Part shown: positions 8,770 to 16,684 of the stretch, in pieces
Numbering within the stretch: position 1 is the first letter of the stretch
Layout: the number at the start of each line of letters is the position of its first letter
Virus record (IMG/VR): IMGVR_UViG_3300006752_000130
Coordinates: 1-30,778 of that record
Source: a virus
Length of the DNA: 30,778 bases
Reading direction: 5' to 3' (one strand)
The notes under the pieces: model-generated
The model's database searches: none
Told to the model about the DNA's origin: nothing
Seen by the model: only the letters and a program-made list of their open reading frames with translations
Position numbers and translations under genes: made by a program

Positions 8770-9842
8770 TATCTAATATTGTTGATTCCATCAAATGCGT
8801 ATTCAAATTGAACTGTGTAATTTACAAGTTTGTCGTTTAATTGTGATTTATATGTAAAGTTACTGTCTTTTATATTTACAGGAACAGTTTTATTTTCTTC
8901 TCTTATCCAAACATCTTCTGATTGAAATAATTGTCTCATTACTTCATTGTATTCCTCTCTTAAGAATCCTGTGTTTAATGTAATTGATTTTTTAACACTT
9001 AAATCTTGAACTATACTTGTTGGGTTATATTGATTGTATAAAACAGCTGTTGATGATGATTTAATTGTGCTTGTTGTATAATTATCTCTTTTTGCAGCAA
9101 AAGAATCAGTTCTTTTTTTATTAAAATATAAATCTTGAACTGCACCAAATTTATTTATAAATGATATTTTGTAATTTATGTACTTAGAACAATCAAGAAA
9201 AACAGGATATACTGTTTCTATTGCACTCCCTGTTTGGCTATTATATGAAGAGGAAGATGTATTTGTAGACACTATTTCTATTTTACTTGCCTGGACCGTA
9301 CTTGACACATAATTAATATAATCATTTGAATTTTCAGTTCCAGGTATCCCTGAGAATGTAGCAGGATTAGCTTTACTATCTGCTACTGATTCAATCCCAG
9401 AACTGTCTTTTGTGTAAAATATTACATTAGAGACTCCATTTGGTCCTTTATAAACTGGTATAAAGTATTCTATATTTGGTGGTATGTATAAATAACTATT
9501 AGTAAACATTTTAGATGTTGTGAGGGTTGAGTTTAACCCATCCTCAAAATAAGTATATCCCTTTGTTGCTAAACCATACTGTGTTGAAGTAGTAGGAGTT
9601 AAAAGGTCGCTATATTCATTTGTTTTTGTGTACTGCCACCAGCAAGTAGTTTTAATACTATTGTAATTATTATTAAACTCTACATCTATATAGTCTTGAA
9701 CAAGCTCTCCTATTTCAAAACGTATTAAATTGTTTGAGTCAGGATTCTTTTTAGTTATTGTATATTGTGCCTGTGTAGGTATTTCGTTGAAACTTCCAGT
9801 CCAACAATATAATTTTAGTGTAGAGCTTGTTAGCGTTGCCAT
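8769..9842 (-). CDS. Tail-associated protein of unknown exact role
   Basis: This 357-residue, Ser/Thr/Asn/Tyr-rich, beta-type protein contains a conserved-looking N-terminal stretch LIRFEIGELVQDYIDVEF (about residues 39-56) with a following aromatic cluster TTCWWQYT. Proteins with this segment sit between large tail genes in other Bacteroidetes phages. No enzymatic motif is seen. Its stop overlaps the start of the next gene as TAATG, so its product probably joins the same tail complex as the 993- and 1110-residue proteins. The specific role (hub, distal tail or fibre base) cannot be told from sequence. Confidence 0.55.
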   Translation of the reverse strand: MATLTSSTLKLYCWTGSFNEIPTQAQYTITKKNPDSNNLIRFEIGELVQDYIDVEFNNNYNSIKTTCWWQYTKTNEYSDLLTPTTSTQYGLATKGYTYFEDGLNSTLTTSKMFTNSYLYIPPNIEYFIPVYKGPNGVSNVIFYTKDSSGIESVADSKANPATFSGIPGTENSNDYINYVSSTVQASKIEIVSTNTSSSSYNSQTGSAIETVYPVFLDCSKYINYKISFINKFGAVQDLYFNKKRTDSFAAKRDNYTTSTIKSSSTAVLYNQYNPTSIVQDLSVKKSITLNTGFLREEYNEVMRQLFQSEDVWIREENKTVPVNIKDSNFTYKSQLNDKLVNYTVQFEYAFDGINNIR

Positions 9843-9883
9843 TGTTTATTGTTTATTATATAACTAAAATATATTTTTTAGTA

Positions 9884-12800
9884 TTATAACTGAGGTCCAC
9901 ATAATTCAACATCATAAACTTGTCCTTCTGGAACAGGGTCAGAATAACTTGAAGAACGCCCTATTTTAAATACAATATTTGTTTCTGTTTTCAGGAATTG
10001 ATTAGAGTTTGTAGTAAAATATTTATTTGACAATCTACCATCAGAATATAAATATACACCGTGACCAAAAGTACCTGTATAATAAACTGTATTAGGAAAA
10101 GTGTTTATTTGATTACAAGCATCAAGAGAATTTGAATTTACGTTTGCAGATATTCTAATTGATTTTATTGCGTCTGGTCTTTCTATTGTAGGTGGTGGAG
10201 GAGGATTTACAGCAGTATCACAATCAGTACAGTTGTCATATCTAACTAAATCTTCAATATTAATTACTGTTGTTGCACTTGCTGTAGTAGATTGCTCATA
10301 ACATATACCATTATATTCAACTGTAGGAAACAAGCTACTCCATTGTGCAGCAGTTAAATTGTTTGTACTACCAAATACTATTGTTTGAGAAGCATCAGCA
10401 CATTGTTTATAAGTTCTTCTATAAGCAAGACCAGTTACTGTAGGAGCTGTTGAACCTGAAATACAGGTTGTACAATCATTAAACTCTGACCAAAACAACT
10501 CTTGAAGAGACAAGGCATTAGGGCTATAAGCTAATATATTACCCTCGTCATTGTGGAAGGTATAAACTTTGTGTCTACAAGTTTGCGTATTTGAACCTGC
10601 TCTTAACACATTAGGTAAAGCAGAGTTAGAAACAATATATGTTAATGTACCTCCTGTACTTCCACATAATCTATACGCACCGTAATACAAATTAGGGTCA
10701 ACTATTACTTCTTCCTCTACAGTAATATCTCCAACACAAGTCTCACATTTTCCGTATGGTTGTAATCTTTCAATATCTGACGTAGAAAGAGTAAAATAAC
10801 CAGAAGGCAAAGTGTAGCTGTCAGCATATATTTCTATAATTTCATAACAACCAGCTCCTCCTGCTTGACCAAAATCTTTAAAGCTTAATACATTTCCTAA
10901 TTGATATTCAAAATTATCAAATAATATATATTCTAATCTACCAGCATTGGTTTGATTTGCACATCTTTTAACAGCAACTTTTTGTATACTTGTTGTAGGT
11001 TGACTTACTGGTGGACCTGCACAACCATAGTTTATACAAGGACCTGGTATTCCACTTGCTTCTATATATCTAAAGTTATTGTTTGTCCCACTTGTACTAT
11101 CGGAATAACTACCTGGAGATAAAGCACCTGTTCCATCTGGATTAGCATAAAATTGACTACCAACACAAAAAGCTGTTACAGCATTTCTGTCGCCATAAAT
11201 AGTAACGCTTGAACCTGTACACGCTGTATTACTTGCTTCACTTGTTGATGCGAACTTTAATGAAAAACTAGGTCTTGTTTGCCAAGTTATGCTTTTAAAT
11301 GTATCAGCTCTTTGATTTGTAACACCAGTTCCACTAACTTTACAGTTATAAAATACTACACCAGCACTTGTTTGTGTTTCTCCACCACCACCAACTTCAT
11401 TTATAACTAATGTCGATGATGTTTCACCACTAATGTTACTCATATTACTTGCACCTGACGAACTACCTTTTTCCCATTGATAAGTTGGGTTAGTTATATT
11501 TTGTGCAACTGCTGTTAACTCAGTTCTTTGTGACACAAAAGCAAATCCTTGATTATTACCATCGCTAGTTGACATATTAATAGTCACTCTTGGTGCTGCT
11601 GTAATAGTTGTTGTTGGACCAGAATCAGTACCACAAACAAATATTCTTGATACATATCCTGGAGGATAACTTAATACTAAAATATAATGACTTTGTGGGT
11701 TGTCATTAGCATCATATAATATAATATTATGCCATTTGTCAACACCGCCAAATACACTTGATAAGTTGTTACTAGAATCTTTCTGTGTATATAAAGCATT
11801 TCCTTCGGTTATAGAACCATTATAATATACCTCTGTATCTGCGTTTAACTCACAAGCAGCATTTCCTCCTGGTCCAGGAACTGATACTGATGTTGATGAT
11901 ATTACAGCGGTATTAGGTACTGTTGTTGATTCTTCCACATCACCAACTGATGTAGATGAAGCACATTCAACATAAGCACTAATTCTTCCATCAGCTACTT
12001 CTCCAATTATTCCATTATTGTTAGAACCTATTTTATAATATTTACCATCACTAGCATAAGGAGTTTCTAGTGACTGGTCACTAAACAAAGTTACACCATT
12101 ACCAATAGCAGATTGTCCACTAAGAAGAACAAAATATGCTGTATCTGTTGCCGTGTCAGCACAAGCTAATATGTCACTAGTTTTACCTGTAGTAGAAACT
12201 AAAACTGTACTTGGTGTTACTTGAGAGACTTCATCATATATTTTTACAGAAGTAGATATTGCTGGACTAACATCATCTAATGTTAATGTAAATGTTTCAA
12301 AGGGTTGTTCGTTTGTTGTATCTTTTACTGCTACAAATTCTTCTTGTGCTACATTTTCAAATATTTGAAACGAACCTGTTAAACCATTTCTTTCTAAATC
12401 ATTTGCAGATACTCCTGTTATAGTAAAAGGAACAGTTGAATTATCAGGCACATTTTCCGTTGTAAGAGTTATAGTAAATGCACTTCCTTCTGTTGCTGAC
12501 GCTACGCTTGGAGTCAAGATATACGTATCGTTAAGGCTAAGAGTACCTGATAGTGTTGAGGTTAGAGCAACATTAGCAGAACCTATAGTTCCACTAAAGC
12601 TTGATGTTGATGCTGCAAGAGCTGGACTTGCTGTATATCCTGTTGCTACAGTTAAAGCTATATCAAAAGTATATGAGTCTCCTGTGACACCTGTAACACT
12701 ATATTTAGTTTCTTCCTCTTTTATTAAAGTTTCTACTGTTGAACTAATGTTGGTTGCATTTTTTGTTACTGTACCTGAATAACCAGCAGAAGAAAAAGAA

Positions 12801-13216
12801 GGAAGTATATCGTTAGTAATTGTTAATTCTACTGTGTATTGAGTTGCTGTAGCGAAATTAACTTTAAAAGGAGTAGATGTCTTTGTAGTTCCGTCAGGAG
12901 CTGTAGCACTTACAGTATATGAAAATTCTTGTTGAGCTGCTCCTCCTCCTTGAGTTTGTGTAAATATAATATCTTGACTTGTTCCAGATGAAGCACCTCC
13001 AGACCAAGTATAAACACCACCAGATGGAACAAAGTTAATTGGTTTTGCTCTAAGAGTTATGTTTGCTCCAAAAGTCCCAACACCTGGACTATTTCTTTCT
13101 GTACCATCTGCGTTTACCTGTACTATGTTTATTAGTAATTCTTGTTCAGGTGTTCCTTCTGTACCTGTTGCAGTTATAAAATAAGGACTTCTACTGTTAA
13201 TTTTTTGTGTTGCCAT
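9884..13216 (-). CDS. Large multi-domain tail surface protein with Ig-like and Calx-beta-like modules
   Basis: This 1110-residue protein is probably exposed on the tail and involved in host contact. Residues about 1-120 look Ig-like (ANITLRAKPINF...YTWSGGA). Residues 232-327 resemble a Calx-beta repeat (ASATEGSAFTITLTTENVP...FETFTLTLDDV). Around 530-650 is another Ig-like module (NPTYQWEKG...VVFYNCKVSG). The C-terminal third has repeated modules with paired Cys (CETC, CTTC, CTDC), each ahead of segments such as YYGAYRLC and AYRRTYKQC, which suggests disulfide-stabilised or metal-bound repeats. Such mixtures are typical of phage adhesins. It overlaps the preceding connector gene by 20 bp. Confidence 0.65.
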   Translation of the reverse strand: MATQKINSRSPYFITATGTEGTPEQELLINIVQVNADGTERNSPGVGTFGANITLRAKPINFVPSGGVYTWSGGASSGTSQDIIFTQTQGGGAAQQEFSYTVSATAPDGTTKTSTPFKVNFATATQYTVELTITNDILPSFSSAGYSGTVTKNATNISSTVETLIKEEETKYSVTGVTGDSYTFDIALTVATGYTASPALAASTSSFSGTIGSANVALTSTLSGTLSLNDTYILTPSVASATEGSAFTITLTTENVPDNSTVPFTITGVSANDLERNGLTGSFQIFENVAQEEFVAVKDTTNEQPFETFTLTLDDVSPAISTSVKIYDEVSQVTPSTVLVSTTGKTSDILACADTATDTAYFVLLSGQSAIGNGVTLFSDQSLETPYASDGKYYKIGSNNNGIIGEVADGRISAYVECASSTSVGDVEESTTVPNTAVISSTSVSVPGPGGNAACELNADTEVYYNGSITEGNALYTQKDSSNNLSSVFGGVDKWHNIILYDANDNPQSHYILVLSYPPGYVSRIFVCGTDSGPTTTITAAPRVTINMSTSDGNNQGFAFVSQRTELTAVAQNITNPTYQWEKGSSSGASNMSNISGETSSTLVINEVGGGGETQTSAGVVFYNCKVSGTGVTNQRADTFKSITWQTRPSFSLKFASTSEASNTACTGSSVTIYGDRNAVTAFCVGSQFYANPDGTGALSPGSYSDSTSGTNNNFRYIEASGIPGPCINYGCAGPPVSQPTTSIQKVAVKRCANQTNAGRLEYILFDNFEYQLGNVLSFKDFGQAGGAGCYEIIEIYADSYTLPSGYFTLSTSDIERLQPYGKCETCVGDITVEEEVIVDPNLYYGAYRLCGSTGGTLTYIVSNSALPNVLRAGSNTQTCRHKVYTFHNDEGNILAYSPNALSLQELFWSEFNDCTTCISGSTAPTVTGLAYRRTYKQCADASQTIVFGSTNNLTAAQWSSLFPTVEYNGICYEQSTTASATTVINIEDLVRYDNCTDCDTAVNPPPPPTIERPDAIKSIRISANVNSNSLDACNQINTFPNTVYYTGTFGHGVYLYSDGRLSNKYFTTNSNQFLKTETNIVFKIGRSSSYSDPVPEGQVYDVELCGPQL

Positions 13217-13649
13217 TTATCTGGTCATTTATATCTTTTAAGTAACTCTGTTCTATATCTTTTGTTATTGATGGGACAATTGAATTTATTGTCTCCCAAA
13301 AGAAGTTTGTTCCTTGAATACCTTCGTCACCTATTTTCTTTGCTATTACCCAAGCTAGTGTTCTATTTCCCTTCTTTTTGTTTTTTTTATATGTTTCGAT
13401 ACCTCTTGCTTTCATCCATTCCATTATCGGTCTTATTGGTGGCATCTTCTTACCTGGCTTTCTACCATAGTTTACTACATACCAATACTCACTTGCAAAT
13501 ATACTAATTGAAGTTCCTTCTACTATACCAGTAATACTTTTTTCTAAATCACCAGTAGCAACTTTATCGTCAGAAATAATTCTGCTTTTTAATTGAGCTA
13601 CAATAGTATCTTTATACTGTTCTAATATTTTGTTTAACCTTTCTGACAT
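13197..13649 (-). CDS. HK97 gp10-like head-tail connector protein
   Basis: This 150-residue protein belongs, by pattern, to the HK97 gp10 family of head-closure or tail-completion proteins. The core is TGDLEKSITGIVEGTSISIFASEYWYVVNYGRKPGKKMPP, i.e. the beta strand and YWYVVNYGRKPG segment typical of that family. I chose the ATG at 13647-13649 because it overlaps the upstream stop as TAATG, the same junction used elsewhere in this operon. A longer frame would need a TTG start. The neighbouring 153-residue tail-completion protein fits the usual pairing. Confidence 0.7.
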   Translation of the reverse strand: MSERLNKILEQYKDTIVAQLKSRIISDDKVATGDLEKSITGIVEGTSISIFASEYWYVVNYGRKPGKKMPPIRPIMEWMKARGIETYKKNKKKGNRTLAWVIAKKIGDEGIQGTNFFWETINSIVPSITKDIEQSYLKDINDQINGNTKN

Positions 13650-14110
13650 TAACAAAGAGATAATTCATTAGTAGGTACTTCTATGTTTATAGTAACTCCC
13701 CATCCAGCTAATTGATTCTCAAAGTTATCTTGGAATGGTTCTGCAGTTACACTTGATGTTATTTGAAAGTTATCTGAAAAAGCATCACCTCTTCTCATTT
13801 CTTGTTGCAAATCATTTACTACTTGCAGTTGAGTGTTTAATATATCTTGTAGGTTGTCATTACCAAACATCATATCTTCAGTTTGTTTTTCTTTTGTTAC
13901 ATCTACTATGTCTAAACATAATATTCTAATTGAAGCTGAAAGTATATGTTCACTAAAAGTTACATTACCAAAAGCAATATGAGATAAAGGAAATATAGTT
14001 GTTTTATTTAAATCAACTTCTGTCAAGTCACCGAAGGTGACAGTTTTTGTTATTCCGTTTGCTCTTAATATTTCTTTTAATTTATCTAATACTGTATAAA
14101 CTTGTCTCAT
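13649..14110 (-). CDS. Putative tail completion (tail terminator) protein
   Basis: This 153-residue protein shows FGNDNLQDILNTQLQVVNDL, MRRGDAFSDNFQIT and FENQLAGWGVTINIEVP, a combination I recognise from a protein family found next to gp10-like connectors and tail chaperones in Bacteroidetes phages. Length and neighbours fit a protein that caps the tail tube at the head side. The start ATG (14108-14110) overlaps the stop of the frameshifted chaperone product as ATGA, which supports both features. The specific role is inferred from context. Confidence 0.6.
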   Translation of the reverse strand: MRQVYTVLDKLKEILRANGITKTVTFGDLTEVDLNKTTIFPLSHIAFGNVTFSEHILSASIRILCLDIVDVTKEKQTEDMMFGNDNLQDILNTQLQVVNDLQQEMRRGDAFSDNFQITSSVTAEPFQDNFENQLAGWGVTINIEVPTNELSLC

Positions 14111-14894
14111 TTTATATTTTGTTTAATCATTTTGTTTTCTAATTCGTTTTTCTCTTTTTCAAACTCTAACCAAGTTAAGCATTGTGCGATGGGTAGTTTT
14201 GTAATTTTGCTAAATTTTGTGACATCGCCTTTAGCGATTGCGTATACTGACTGATACCAACCCCATTTTGCTCCAAATGAGTCTGAAAGTCCGAATCCTC
14301 CTTCAGTTGTTTCTCCAAAGAGACTATCAAATGTTTCGACAATTCGTTTCCTAAACTGTAAAAAAAAACCGTTGAACCGAGTGATGCTTGTATAGGAGAG
14401 TCTTTCATTACTTCTGCGTATTTATCACTTCCCTCGTAATCTTCTATTAAATAGAAATCATTCTTCTGATGTTTAGTTGGTCTGTATAAGATTGCCATAG
14501 CTTTGTGCATTTGTTGCCAATCGCCAATATACTTTTCTAAGTCTATAAACTCACCCATACTCATATCTTCTAGCTTAGGTATAAATCCAAACGTAACATT
14601 ATTACCGTCTGGGTCTATCATATCAAATTTATTATGTAATTTATGTTCAACAGCAAACAGTTCGTTGACGTGTCTTATTACTGAAGTAAATTCAGTCATA
14701 GGTAACTTGTAAGCTTCTTTCATTGTTATACCACAAAAACATTCTAACATCTTAAGATTAGAGAACTCAACCTCTTCCTGTGTAGGTTCTTCTTTCTGTG
14801 TTAAGTGTTCTACTGATTTAATATATTTTTGATATTGACCCAGCGTTATATCTTGCAAAGATGAAGGGATGTTTAGTGTAATGGTTTGACTCAT
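14107..14894 (-). CDS. Probable -1 frameshift fusion product of the tail assembly chaperone
   Basis: A -1 slip at the T9 run would join residues 1-178 of the chaperone to 84 residues encoded in the -1 frame, giving about 262 residues. This would be the equivalent of lambda gpGT. The -1 frame reads FGAKWGWYQSVYAIAKGDVT, then KFSKITKLPIAQCLTWLEFE and a charged helix. Its composition is that of a real protein, and I recognise the GWYxxxYAxAxGD...TxLPxxxxLTWLxxEKxK pattern from other phages. Its TGA overlaps the next gene's ATG as ATGA, whereas the zero-frame stop leaves a 64 bp gap. Known for the class: many dsDNA phages use such a frameshift between tube and tape measure genes. Inferred here: the slip position and efficiency. 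Confidence 0.7.
14175..14894 (-). CDS. Tail assembly chaperone, zero-frame product
   Basis: This 239-residue protein shows SLQDITLGQYQKYIKSVEHL, then FIPKLEDMSMGEFIDLEKYI, DWQQMHKAMAILYRP and an end LEQNGVGISQYTQSLKAMSQ. These fit a family of Bacteroidetes-phage proteins in the tail region. Like lambda gpG, it would bind the tape measure before tube assembly. After residue 178 it runs through a stretch that is also open and conserved-looking in the -1 frame (see the fusion entry). This gene opens the leftward structural block after a roughly 500 bp gap. A weak -7-like TATCTTTA lies about 30 bp upstream. Confidence 0.65.
   Translation of the reverse strand: MSQTITLNIPSSLQDITLGQYQKYIKSVEHLTQKEEPTQEEVEFSNLKMLECFCGITMKEAYKLPMTEFTSVIRHVNELFAVEHKLHNKFDMIDPDGNNVTFGFIPKLEDMSMGEFIDLEKYIGDWQQMHKAMAILYRPTKHQKNDFYLIEDYEGSDKYAEVMKDSPIQASLGSTVFFYSLGNELSKHLIVSLEKQLKEDSDFQTHLEQNGVGISQYTQSLKAMSQNLAKLQNYPSHNA
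14358..14369 (-). other. Candidate -1 ribosomal slippery site
   Basis: The coding strand reads GTTTTTTTTTAC, with zero-frame codons GTT TTT TTT TAC (residues 176-179). A single-base backward slip keeps TTT pairing and enters the downstream -1 frame, which stays open for about 84 codons. Transcript slippage on the T9 run would give the same product and cannot be excluded. Confidence 0.65.
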
Positions 14895-15394
14895 ATTATT
14901 ATAACCTTATATATTTATTATGTAGTAAAGATATGAAAATAAAACACTTTCCATAATATTAGTTATATTATCGAAGATTAAGACTTACATACTATGTTTA
15001 AATCTTCTCCAAAAATATATAGTTAGGCTTAGGATAATTATATCTTTTTTCGTAGTTTTGATTATTATTCAGTACTTACTGAATTTATTTTTCATATTAA
15101 AAGTTTTATGTTTAAGACCCTTTGATTTTATCTTAGGGTCTTTTTTTGTAAAGTGCTAGATTTTACTTAAGTGGAGAACCACACCCCACTATGTTTCATT
15201 TTACGTTCTTTTTTCCAAATCTGTCTCCAGATGTAAAATAAGAAGTCCTAAGACACTTAAAAGAGTTTCGTTAATCCGTACAATTTAAAACTGTTTTTAA
15301 TGCCTTAAAACTTACTTACTTTGATTGTCAATCATTTACAATATAAATTAATTTTATAATTGACTAACTAAATATAAACTAAACTAATAATAAT
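14895..15394. other. 500 bp gap with rightward signals and no convincing leftward gene
   Basis: No leftward gene of more than a few codons is seen. On the plus strand there is an exact TAnnTTTG -7 element (TAGTTTTG, 15053-15060), then a perfect inverted repeat TTCAGTACTTACTGAA (15068-15083), then a rho-independent terminator (15114-15147). Together they could outline an RNA of roughly 80 nt. No good -33 TTG is visible. On the minus strand TATCTTTA (14926-14933) may be the -7 of the chaperone promoter. A short stem GTGG/CCAC lies near 15170-15192, of unknown meaning. Confidence 0.45.
15114..15147 (+). terminator. Rightward rho-independent terminator in a leftward genome
   Basis: An 8 bp perfect stem, AAGACCCT (15114-15121) with AGGGTCTT (15135-15142), is followed by a T run on the plus strand. 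There is no T run on the minus-strand side, so it would stop rightward transcription only. Confidence 0.7.
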
Positions 15395-15508
15395 TTAAAG
15401 CTCGTCTAATAGCATATTAAACTGTTCTAAGTCTTCTATATTATAATCTTTTTTTAAGTCGTCTATGACGTTGTAAAGGTCAACAGGGACTATTTTATTA
15501 TCTGTCAT
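15395..15508 (-). CDS. Small acidic protein of unknown function
   Basis: This 37-residue protein reads MTDNKIVPVDLYNVIDDLKK and then an acidic helical segment ending in LLDEL. The ATG at 15506-15508 lies directly after the stop of the 68-residue membrane protein. It is the last gene before the 500 bp gap. Evidence is limited to an open frame, tight spacing and protein-like composition. Confidence 0.45.
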   Translation of the reverse strand: MTDNKIVPVDLYNVIDDLKKDYNIEDLEQFNMLLDEL

Positions 15509-15509
15509 A

Positions 15510-15716
15510 TTAATATCTGTTTATAAATGTGTATCTGATAAAGTGACAAGTCATAAGCATAACGCAATACGTTAAGATGTGTAAATGGTAACTGTTACCA
15601 CCGTTTAAAATATCCTTAAAGAATAAGAATAAAAAAACGTTAGAGATTATTAATATTATCCAGCTGTTAACTTTTAATATTACTTTAATTAATTGTTTAA
15701 TAAATGTATCCTTCAT
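15510..15716 (-). CDS. Small predicted membrane protein
   Basis: This 68-residue protein has two hydrophobic stretches, around residues 18-35 (NSWIILIISNVFLFLFFK) and 44-60 (HLHILTYCVMLMTCHFI), with a basic N-terminus. It probably spans the inner membrane twice. No family is recognised. It lies in the accessory block between terminase and structural genes, where genes for superinfection exclusion or host takeover are often found. That role is speculation. Confidence 0.5.
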   Translation of the reverse strand: MKDTFIKQLIKVILKVNSWIILIISNVFLFLFFKDILNGGNSYHLHILTYCVMLMTCHFIRYTFINRY

Positions 15717-15727
15717 AATGTTTGTTT

Positions 15728-16003
15728 TTAGTTTGTTAATGTTTCAATTTCTATTTCGTCAAGTTCATAATCATAGATAGCTCTTTTAATTAGTTTGCCA
15801 TCTAAGAAAAACCTGTATTCGTGTAAACCGTTGACAGTTTCTCTGTGTGTTGTTTCTGTCTTAAAGAACTTATAAGACCTTTGTTTGCTGGTGCCTATGT
15901 AACAATTTAGTTCACCGTGTTTATTTATTCCGTAGCTCTTATTACTTTTCTTATATGCACAAGAGTTAATAATGTTATAAATTGGGTATTGTCTAAAGCT
16001 CAT
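15728..16003 (-). CDS. Conserved small phage protein of unknown function
   Basis: This 91-residue protein has the pattern YPIYNIINSCAYKKSNKSYG near the start, followed by CYIGTSKQRSYKF, TTHRETVNGLHEYRFFLDG and a final acidic segment. I recognise YPIYN...CxYKSSKSYG...VGTSxxNSxxF as a recurring small-protein family in marine phages and phages of Bacteroidetes. I know no assigned function. It overlaps the 74-residue gene by 11 bp. Confidence 0.6.
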   Translation of the reverse strand: MSFRQYPIYNIINSCAYKKSNKSYGINKHGELNCYIGTSKQRSYKFFKTETTHRETVNGLHEYRFFLDGKLIKRAIYDYELDEIEIETLTN

Positions 16004-16217
16004 TATTGAAAAGTTTATAAACGTTATTGTTTGTTATATCTTCACATAGTAGAGAGGTTAACCTGTCTAAATCTGACACGGTTAAATTGATAAAGAATTT
16101 ATTTTTCTTTAATGACTCTTTAACCTGTTTTAAGCTAAAATGTAAGCCTTTTGGATTAGCTAAAAGTGAATCCATATATTCTGGTTTTAATCTTTGATAT
16201 AATGTTTTATTTTGCAT
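15993..16217 (-). CDS. Conserved small phage protein of unknown function (RLKPEY type)
   Basis: This 74-residue, mostly helical protein begins MQNKTLYQRLKPEYMDSLLA. The TLYxRLKPEY start followed by a helix and a C-terminal DLTVxD-like segment (INLTVSDLDRLTSLL) recurs in small genes of marine phages, often next to the YPIYN-type gene as here. The function is unknown. It overlaps both neighbours by about 11 bp. Confidence 0.55.
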   Translation of the reverse strand: MQNKTLYQRLKPEYMDSLLANPKGLHFSLKQVKESLKKNKFFINLTVSDLDRLTSLLCEDITNNNVYKLFNNEL

Positions 16218-16323
16218 TTCTTTTGTTTTTAGTTTTATTAGACTTTTTTAATTTGTCTTGTAATTCTTTTATAAAGTCAGCGTTAGCCAATTTTATATTA
16301 TTGATTAGTATTTTATTTTTCAT
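16207..16323 (-). CDS. Small Lys-rich protein
   Basis: This 38-residue basic protein reads MKNKILINNIKLANADFIKE and then a Lys/Asn-rich tail. Its ATG (16321-16323) overlaps the TGA of the upstream 51-codon gene as ATGA, and its end overlaps the 74-residue gene. That coupled position is the main evidence. Its composition alone could arise by chance in AT-rich DNA. Confidence 0.4.
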   Translation of the reverse strand: MKNKILINNIKLANADFIKELQDKLKKSNKTKNKRNAK

Positions 16324-16475
16324 ATTGTATATAGTTTATTTTCGTTATATCTTAGTTTGTAATTTGTTTTTCCTGTAGCAACCTTTAAAGAATTGAATTT
16401 CTTTTCTGTTATTGTTGCTTGAAGGTTAAGCTTTTTTTGTAGCTTTTTGTCTTTTAATATATATCTTAGTTTCAT
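16320..16475 (-). CDS. Small basic protein of unknown function
   Basis: This 51-residue, Lys-rich protein reads MKLRYILKDKKLQKKLNLQA, with a C-terminal half TGKTNYKLRYNENKLYTI that looks like a beta hairpin. The stop overlaps the next ATG (ATGA). No family is recognised. Possible nucleic-acid binding is suggested only by charge. Confidence 0.45.
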   Translation of the reverse strand: MKLRYILKDKKLQKKLNLQATITEKKFNSLKVATGKTNYKLRYNENKLYTI

Positions 16476-16489
16476 ATTGTTTTATTTAT

Positions 16490-16684
16490 TTAGTTGTTTG
16501 TTATATTCAATGCAAATAGAAGTGATATATTTCCGTTTTTTACTAAAGCATATAAATATTTAAATTTATTTTCTTTATTAGCTTTTTTAAAGTTCTTTCT
16601 TGTTTTTATATCAAAAGCATATAAATAATTTTGTCCCATATTTAAATTTTTAGGGGCTATTATATTAATTGTATTTTTTTTCAT
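16490..16684 (-). CDS. Small basic protein of unknown function
   Basis: This 64-residue, Lys/Asn-rich protein reads MKKNTINIIAPKNLNMGQNY and then a basic middle and a hydrophobic end (LYALVKNGNISLLFALNI). It is the first gene downstream of the 566 bp repeat-rich gap, so the paired TTTAACA boxes upstream may control this small-gene operon. No family is recognised. Confidence 0.45.
   Translation of the reverse strand: MKKNTINIIAPKNLNMGQNYLYAFDIKTRKNFKKANKENKFKYLYALVKNGNISLLFALNITNN

Noticed and set aside
13142-13507. A 121-codon plus-strand frame antisense to the connector gene
   Set aside because: It is the reverse shadow of two conserved overlapping genes, with Leu/Cys/Ser-rich composition typical of antisense translation.
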